From: Candidatus Margulisiibacteriota bacterium
GTDB lineage: Bacteria; Margulisbacteria; Marinamargulisbacteria; UBA817
Direction of reading: 5' to 3'
Assembly (NCBI GenBank): GCA_016779165.1
Contig: JADHOE010000015.1
Span: 1-32,938 of the forward strand
Length of the DNA: 32,938 nucleotides
Part shown: positions 28,650 to 32,938 of the stretch, one piece after another
Layout: each line of letters begins with the position of its first letter
Position numbering within the stretch: position 1 is the first letter of the stretch
Made by a program: the position numbers and the translations under genes
Notes under the pieces: generated by a model
What the model saw: the letters and a program-made list of their open reading frames with translations, nothing else
Databases searched by the model: none
Told to the model about the DNA's origin: nothing

Positions 28650-28678
28650 TTGCGACAATTGTTTGAATACCTTACACT
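28650..28678 (+). promoter_or_regulatory. Predicted promoter of queE, leaderless geometry
   Basis: TTGCGA (28650-28655) and TACACT (28673-28678) are 17 bases apart, with the ATG 6 bases further on. The -35 hexamer lies within a perfect inverted repeat AATTG-CGA-CAATT (28648-28660), a possible operator shared with the divergent binding-protein gene. Confidence 0.5.
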
Positions 28679-28684
28679 ACACTC

Positions 28685-29389
28685 ATGACCACGTTGCGTG
28701 TAAGTGAACATTTTTATTCCATTCAAGGCGAAGGCCCAAGTGTTGGTACACCAGCAGTATTTTTACGCCTGCAAGGATGTAATTTAGATTGTGGGCATTT
28801 GGGGGGTACATGGCGATGCGACACTGAAGCCGTTTGGAAAAAAGGAACCCCCCAACCAATACCCACTTTTTTTGATAGCTTCATGGCACAATACCATGCT
28901 GCATTTGATGCGGGTGCTCACTTAATTATTACTGGTGGCGAGCCGTTGCTTCAACAAGGCGCCCTTATTGAATGGTTATCTTTGTTTAATGACCTGCCAT
29001 TTATTGAAGTAGAAACCAATGGCACCATCTGCCCAAAAAAACCCTTGCAACGCATGGTCAGCCAGTGGAATGTGTCACTCAAATTATCCAACAGTGGGGA
29101 GAAAAAAACCAAACGCATAACACAAGATGCCATTGATTGGTTTGCCAACACAAATAATGCCATCTACAAATTTGTAGTGTTTGACCCCCATGACATTGAC
29201 GACATCTTTGCCACATTTGGTTGGGTAAACGATGTGCCAATTACCCGTCGATTTTTAATGCCAGCTGCCGATTCAAAAGCAGCCGTTGAATCACTCTACC
29301 CCACCGTTATTGAGTGGTGCAAAACCAGAGGTTTCTGCCTTGGCCAACGCTTCCATTTAAGTGTGTGGAATCAAACGACAGGCGTTTAA
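28685..29389 (+). CDS. queE: 7-carboxy-7-deazaguanine synthase QueE (radical SAM)
   Basis: A radical SAM enzyme of queuosine synthesis that contracts 6-carboxytetrahydropterin to 7-carboxy-7-deazaguanine. The N-terminal SEHFYSIQGEGPSVGTPAVF is the QueE signature, and GGEPLLQ (83-89) binds SAM. The cluster cysteines are C32, C36 and C45 (GCNLDC ... WRCDT), spaced C-x3-C-x8-C rather than the usual C-x3-C-x2-C; the insert is GHLGGTWR. Length (234 residues) is normal. No other queuosine gene is in the window. Confidence 0.9.
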   Translation: MTTLRVSEHFYSIQGEGPSVGTPAVFLRLQGCNLDCGHLGGTWRCDTEAVWKKGTPQPIPTFFDSFMAQYHAAFDAGAHLIITGGEPLLQQGALIEWLSLFNDLPFIEVETNGTICPKKPLQRMVSQWNVSLKLSNSGEKKTKRITQDAIDWFANTNNAIYKFVVFDPHDIDDIFATFGWVNDVPITRRFLMPAADSKAAVESLYPTVIEWCKTRGFCLGQRFHLSVWNQTTGV

Positions 29390-29391
29390 AT

Positions 29392-30294
29392 TTACTTGGA
29401 TGTTGATTTCGACATCATGGCAGATGCATCAAACATTGGAATGGAATTTGATGAGGTAAACTTTGGCAATTCACCGTTCCACTTTTCCGCCATTCGTAAT
29501 TGAATCAACGCAGGGTTCCCTTTTAGTGCACTTGCTTCACGTTTGATCGCATCAGCACGTGCCTTTGATTCAATCGAAATTTGATAGGCTTCAGCTTCTG
29601 CTGCTAGCTTTTTTTCTGCAGCGCCAGCTTCTGCCTGAGTAACACGTCGTGTTTTTTCATTTTTGGCTTGCAGCGCTTCTTGCTCAGCTTTTACTTTTAA
29701 TTCAATGGCACGATTAAACTCTTTTGAAAATGCAAAATCAGTAATGGCCACATTGGCAATTGAGAGCGCCGCAGACACTTGTTTTCGTTCCAGTGTAATT
29801 TCGATGAATTGCTCAACCTCTTCTTGAATTTTAAGTTTTACTTGTTCACGCTGTGTAATTAATTCTTCGGCTGTATACAAGGCTGTAACCGACTTTACCG
29901 ATTCTTGGATGGCAGGCTCAATAAGGGTGGATTCAATCACTTGGCGAATGCCAATTTTTTGAAAGCTCACAGGTGCAATATCACCGTTTAATGAGTACTG
30001 AACTGATACCTCCGTTCGAACTGTTTGCAAGTCTTTTGAAGCAGATATGGAGTCATTTGATACTTTTCGAAGCCGAATATCCAACTGAATAACCTCGTCA
30101 ATAACAGGTAATTTTAAGTGAAACCCTTCATTTAAATGACGCTGTTGAACAGCACCTAATCGCTTAACCACACCCACGTGCCCGGCATCAACAATAACAA
30201 ATGCCGATTGTGCAATCATAAAAATCAGGGCTAAAATACCGACTGTAATTAAGGATTTAATGGGAATTTGCTGGATGTTAATTTGTTGACTCAT
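29392..30294 (-). CDS. SPFH/prohibitin-family membrane protein
   Basis: A 300-residue protein with one N-terminal membrane segment (SLITVGILALIFMIAQSAFVI) and an SPFH domain (VDAGHVGVVKRLGAVQQRHLNEGFHLKLPVIDEV). A long Ala/Glu/Lys-rich coiled coil follows (VKAEQEALQAKNEKTRRVTQAEAGAAEKKLAAEAEA). This is the prohibitin/HflC type that forms large membrane rings and often modulates FtsH. The frame is open to 30351, but that start would run into the divergent gene. The ATG at 30294 fits the family and has TATAAT 7 bases upstream (30307-30302, minus). The stop is 2 bases from the queE stop (convergent). Confidence 0.9.
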   Translation of the reverse strand: MSQQINIQQIPIKSLITVGILALIFMIAQSAFVIVDAGHVGVVKRLGAVQQRHLNEGFHLKLPVIDEVIQLDIRLRKVSNDSISASKDLQTVRTEVSVQYSLNGDIAPVSFQKIGIRQVIESTLIEPAIQESVKSVTALYTAEELITQREQVKLKIQEEVEQFIEITLERKQVSAALSIANVAITDFAFSKEFNRAIELKVKAEQEALQAKNEKTRRVTQAEAGAAEKKLAAEAEAYQISIESKARADAIKREASALKGNPALIQLRMAEKWNGELPKFTSSNSIPMFDASAMMSKSTSK

Positions 30295-30317
30295 AGTGGT
30301 AATTATACCAAAATAAT
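30286..30317. promoter_or_regulatory. Overlapping divergent promoters of the SPFH and lipoate-ligase genes
   Basis: Only 29 bases separate the two start codons. The minus-strand TATAAT (30307-30302) lies 7 bases before the SPFH ATG. On the plus strand AATAAT (30312-30317) lies 6 bases before the ATG at 30324, with TTGACT at 30286-30291 (a long 20-base spacer) overlapping the SPFH start codon. Both messages would be leaderless, and the two promoters should exclude each other. Confidence 0.45.
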
Positions 30318-30323
30318 GGCCAA

Positions 30324-30953
30324 ATGGAAGGCTCATCACAACCCCAAGCACTCTCTACCGTTGGTTTTGAAACAGCCAAAGAAAATATGGCATACGATAC
30401 CCAGTTGCTGATGCACCTGCCCGATGGCCGTCCCATGGTTCGGGTGTACCTATGGCAAACCCCTGGAATTACCGTAAGCTTTAAGCAGACATGCCCAGCC
30501 CATATGGCACATATTGACCATGCCATTCGACCCACTGGGGGTGGCATTGTGTACCATTCCCCAGGAGATGTGGTGTTCGCCTTGGCATCACACAATCATG
30601 TTCACAAACAAAAACCAACCCACACTTTAACGATGATTTCTTCCAAGATAAACCACGCACTTGCCTTAGCAAATGTCTCATTGGATGCTGGGCCATTACC
30701 TGGGCTAAAAGACCCGTCCTTTTGCCAAACATACCCCACCCCTTTTGAATTATCAGTCAACGGAAAAAAGATATGCGGCCTCACCATTCGACAATTTAAA
30801 ACCAATTGGTTGGTCCAAGGCATTATCCATGCATCACCAACTCATCAAAGTTTGCACCCATTTGTTTTAAATGACCACAAAATAACCACCAAATTTGACT
30901 CATCATCGATTCAAAAACACTTAATTAATGCCCTTAGTTCATCGATAATTTAA
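30324..30953 (+). CDS. Lipoate-protein ligase / octanoyltransferase family protein (BPL/LplA/LipB fold)
   Basis: A 209-residue enzyme of the biotin/lipoate ligase fold. RPTGGGIVYHSPGDVVFAL (69-87) is the conserved lipoyl-binding block, and VNGKKICGLTIRQF (145-158) contains the ligase lysine (K149). FCQTYPTPFEL (133-143) resembles the LipM segment carrying the acyl-cysteine, but with Phe and Cys in swapped order. There is no C-terminal LplA accessory domain. Ligase and octanoyltransferase activity cannot be told apart by eye. The start has no Shine-Dalgarno. Confidence 0.8.
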   Translation: MEGSSQPQALSTVGFETAKENMAYDTQLLMHLPDGRPMVRVYLWQTPGITVSFKQTCPAHMAHIDHAIRPTGGGIVYHSPGDVVFALASHNHVHKQKPTHTLTMISSKINHALALANVSLDAGPLPGLKDPSFCQTYPTPFELSVNGKKICGLTIRQFKTNWLVQGIIHASPTHQSLHPFVLNDHKITTKFDSSSIQKHLINALSSSII

Positions 30954-31058
30954 CTATTATTTAATGAACAATAACCTCATTTAAGCAACGGTTATCTAAA
31001 AATTGAATAGCGTTTATTTTGTTGAAAAACGGCCCAAGATTAAGGAGTATATTTACGT

Positions 31059-31961
31059 GTGAATTTCCCACATTTTATTAAACATCAGTATGTACTAATC
31101 CCACTCTTGCTATGGGTGCTATTGCATGTGATTGGTTGTTCCAAACCCGATTCAGGCATTGGGGCGCTACCCGATAGTGAACAAAATGCCCTAAGCATTA
31201 TTAATGGTGTAAAAGGATACCACACCAGCATTGATGGCATTTCTATGACCGGGGGTAGCAGCGACTGTTTTGAATATCACTATGAAAATCAATTTAGCAC
31301 CAATACAACATCACCCATAACTTGCAACCAATCCATATGGTTTAACGCCTTTGACAACAGTTCAATGGACTATTTTATAGCCAATAAAATTGCAAAAAGC
31401 AATAATTTGGACAGCAATAAACGCATGGTTTTTTATGAAAGCAGTTCAAAAGTTAGCGTATTTGTGGATGCAAATTTTTACTTGCCAGATTATTACAATG
31501 ACGCCAACATTGCCACCAATGGCAGTGCTTTTTACAAATATGAATCTCAAACTGGCAATCAATTTTACATGGTCTTGTACACATGGGATGATACATTTCC
31601 CGCCATTAAAGTTAACGTTGATTCGTTAAATGAGCCCCAAATCACACACGTCGTTTCTTACATTGAGGTGGGGTCAAAATCTGAACCTTGCACATTAAAC
31701 GACTCAACATTAAATACCCCATGCACCATAACCATCCATAGTGTGAATGATTCGTTATCCACCATTACCCAATATCAAAGCGATTTGCCCCCCATTAATG
31801 ACCCATTGATTGGCAGCATTTCGAATAAAGTAGTTGAAGTAAAGATTTACGATAAAGACAATCATCATGTGGGGCACCTTACCATTGATGGTCCAAATGG
31901 GTTTGTATTCACTGTAACAGATCTAACTGGGCACCCATTCCAAAAAACAACATCGCAATAA
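31059..31961 (+). CDS. Predicted lipoprotein of unknown function
   Basis: A 300-residue protein with a type II signal peptide: a hydrophobic stretch (about 11-25) and lipobox V-I-G-C27. The mature part begins SKPDSGIGALPDSEQNALSI and is Ser/Asn/Tyr-rich, with several paired cysteines (for example SSDCFEYHY and SPITCNQS, then EPCTLND and TPCTITIHS) that may form disulfides. No family is recognised. The start codon is GTG at 31059, with AAGGAG 11 bases upstream. Confidence 0.7.
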   Translation: MNFPHFIKHQYVLIPLLLWVLLHVIGCSKPDSGIGALPDSEQNALSIINGVKGYHTSIDGISMTGGSSDCFEYHYENQFSTNTTSPITCNQSIWFNAFDNSSMDYFIANKIAKSNNLDSNKRMVFYESSSKVSVFVDANFYLPDYYNDANIATNGSAFYKYESQTGNQFYMVLYTWDDTFPAIKVNVDSLNEPQITHVVSYIEVGSKSEPCTLNDSTLNTPCTITIHSVNDSLSTITQYQSDLPPINDPLIGSISNKVVEVKIYDKDNHHVGHLTIDGPNGFVFTVTDLTGHPFQKTTSQ

Positions 31962-31969
31962 ATAGCGCC

Positions 31970-31985
31970 TTCAACAACGGTTGAA
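31970..31985. repeat. Hairpin after the lipoprotein gene
   Basis: TTCAAC-AACG-GTTGAA is a perfect 6-base stem with a 4-base loop, 8 bases after the stop codon. No T-tract follows, so it is a transcript-end or stability element rather than a standard terminator. Confidence 0.4.
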
Positions 31986-32077
31986 TGCCTTACATTACCC
32001 CAACAAAAAAGGTGCAATACGTCAACAGACTCAAAAATAGTGAACGAAATGCCCGCTGTGTTGTAACCGAGGTAACG

Positions 32078-32821
32078 TTAAACCTTTTGAAAAATAATGA
32101 TGGCCCGAATTAAATCGCCAAACTTATTTTTAATTGGCAATATGGTTAATTGAACAAATTCTGTCTCACGGAGCGTTAGTCGTATATCCGTAAGTTTTTG
32201 ATCATTGGCTAACGAGGTATTTAAATGCTCTAGAATTTGAGTGTCGGTGATGTATCTGGATAAGGCCTCACCAATAATTTCACCAGGAACCAAACGAAGC
32301 AATTCTTCTGCTTGATGGTTAATGTGGGTAACAACTTTATCCTGATTTACAAAAATAACGCCCTCTGAAATCACATTAATCAACGCTTTTATGCTGGTGA
32401 TTTCCATTGAAATTCGAGATGACTTCATTTGATCAAAACTTTTAAATAACGAGAACATTTGGTTTGCGTTTTGGGAAATTTCCTGAAAAAGATCTCGGGA
32501 ATGAAACTCTTCAAGATTTGGGATCATTTTTTTTCTGGCAATGGCATATTTAAAATGATGATTTAATCGCAGTAAAAAATATTTTAAATCAAAATACATC
32601 ACCATTAGCAACACCACACTTAACAATGCACCCCAAATAAAAAACCAGACAAAATCTCCTTTGAAGATGCTAATAGGAACCTTCACATTTAACGCATCTT
32701 GCAAAATATCCAAAACCCGATTGGAAAATAAATAAAACGACAAATAAAATGAAATAAAAATCAAACCAGACATCAACAAGTATTTCCAAAACAATGGAAT
32801 GCGATCAAATAATCGCCTCAT
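32078..32821 (-). CDS. PAS-domain membrane protein without an output domain
   Basis: A 247-residue protein with two membrane segments (about 12-32 and 54-76), a linker that could be HAMP-like, and one PAS domain (about 142-247). The PAS domain shows INVISEGVIFVNQDKVVTHINHQAEELLRLVPGEIIGEAL and ends IKNKFGDLIRAIIIFQKV. No kinase, cyclase, GGDEF or methyl-accepting domain follows the PAS, so it ends as a sensor alone or works through a partner. Its ATG overlaps the stop of the upstream RCK_C gene by four bases (ATGA), so the two are coupled. Confidence 0.82.
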   Translation of the reverse strand: MRRLFDRIPLFWKYLLMSGLIFISFYLSFYLFSNRVLDILQDALNVKVPISIFKGDFVWFFIWGALLSVVLLMVMYFDLKYFLLRLNHHFKYAIARKKMIPNLEEFHSRDLFQEISQNANQMFSLFKSFDQMKSSRISMEITSIKALINVISEGVIFVNQDKVVTHINHQAEELLRLVPGEIIGEALSRYITDTQILEHLNTSLANDQKLTDIRLTLRETEFVQLTILPIKNKFGDLIRAIIIFQKV

Positions 32822-32938
32822 GATTCATCTCCCAACTTAACAAAGGTCTCAATATGTTCATCCGTACCCAATATCACCAACACATCCGATACCTGCAAGG
32901 GGTCTTCAGGATCAGGAATATCTGTCATTCGAATATCG
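32818..32938 (-). CDS. C-terminal fragment of an RCK_C/TrkA-C domain protein (cut by window edge)
   Basis: The last 39 codons of a gene that begins beyond the right edge. The visible sequence, DIRMTDIPDPED then SDVLVILGTDEHIETFVKL, is the end of an RCK_C (TrkA-C) ligand-binding domain, as found in TrkA, K+ channels and CPA2-type cation:proton antiporters. It stops at 32818-32820, overlapping the start of the PAS protein by four bases. Which parent protein it belongs to cannot be seen. Confidence 0.65.
   Translation of the reverse strand, partial: DIRMTDIPDPEDPLQVSDVLVILGTDEHIETFVKLGDES

Overview
The window looks like a stretch of chromosome from a Gram-negative-type (diderm), fairly AT-rich bacterium. 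Evidence for an outer membrane: two proteins shaped like outer-membrane beta-barrels (19167-19730 and 23815-24801), one lipoprotein (31059-31961) and several Sec signal peptides. Housekeeping genes (gyrB, gyrA, tyrS, lysS, prfA, prmC, rpmE, trxB, hisG/hisZ, a class A penicillin-binding protein) are recognisable but divergent, and I cannot name the phylum from sequence alone. A poorly sampled uncultured diderm lineage is my best guess. There is no CRISPR array, insertion sequence, prophage or rRNA.

Layout. 259-4195 (minus): class A PBP, thioredoxin reductase and a FlgF/FlgG-like protein in tandem. The PBP is divergent from tyrS (plus, 4297). After a 308-base gap rich in inverted repeats come gyrB and gyrA (plus). 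A minus-strand block follows: hisZ-hisG-yqeG, a DinG-shaped exonuclease whose helicase half has lost its motifs, and the translation operon rpmE-prfA-prmC. On the plus strand an RsbW-like kinase, a small membrane zinc-ribbon protein and a PilB/GspE-type ATPase lie in a tight overlapping cluster, followed by a small beta-barrel, lysS and tRNA-Arg(TCT). The tRNA promoter is duplicated upstream around a long hairpin.

21800-32938 is more accessory. It holds a small membrane protein of different codon use, a YiiX-type papain-like hydrolase, a Met/His-rich outer-membrane protein convergent with an HTTM-DCC fusion, and a two-gene operon pairing a periplasmic binding protein with a membrane adenylate cyclase. 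Next come queE, an SPFH protein divergent from a lipoate-ligase-family protein, a lipoprotein, and a PAS membrane protein whose start overlaps the stop of a cut-off RCK/TrkA-C gene at the right edge.

Two signals cut across the window. First, several genes without a Shine-Dalgarno sequence (tyrS, lysS, queE, the 23815 barrel, the lipoate-ligase gene) have a -10-like hexamer exactly six bases before the start codon, which puts the predicted transcript start on the A of ATG (leaderless mRNA). Other genes (trxB, mrcA, gyrA, the PilB-like gene, the 19167 barrel) have ordinary ribosome binding sites. Second, the DinG homologue keeps a complete DEDDh exonuclease but, by hand alignment, has lost Walker A, DEAH, TSAT and QxxGR, in a long uninterrupted frame.
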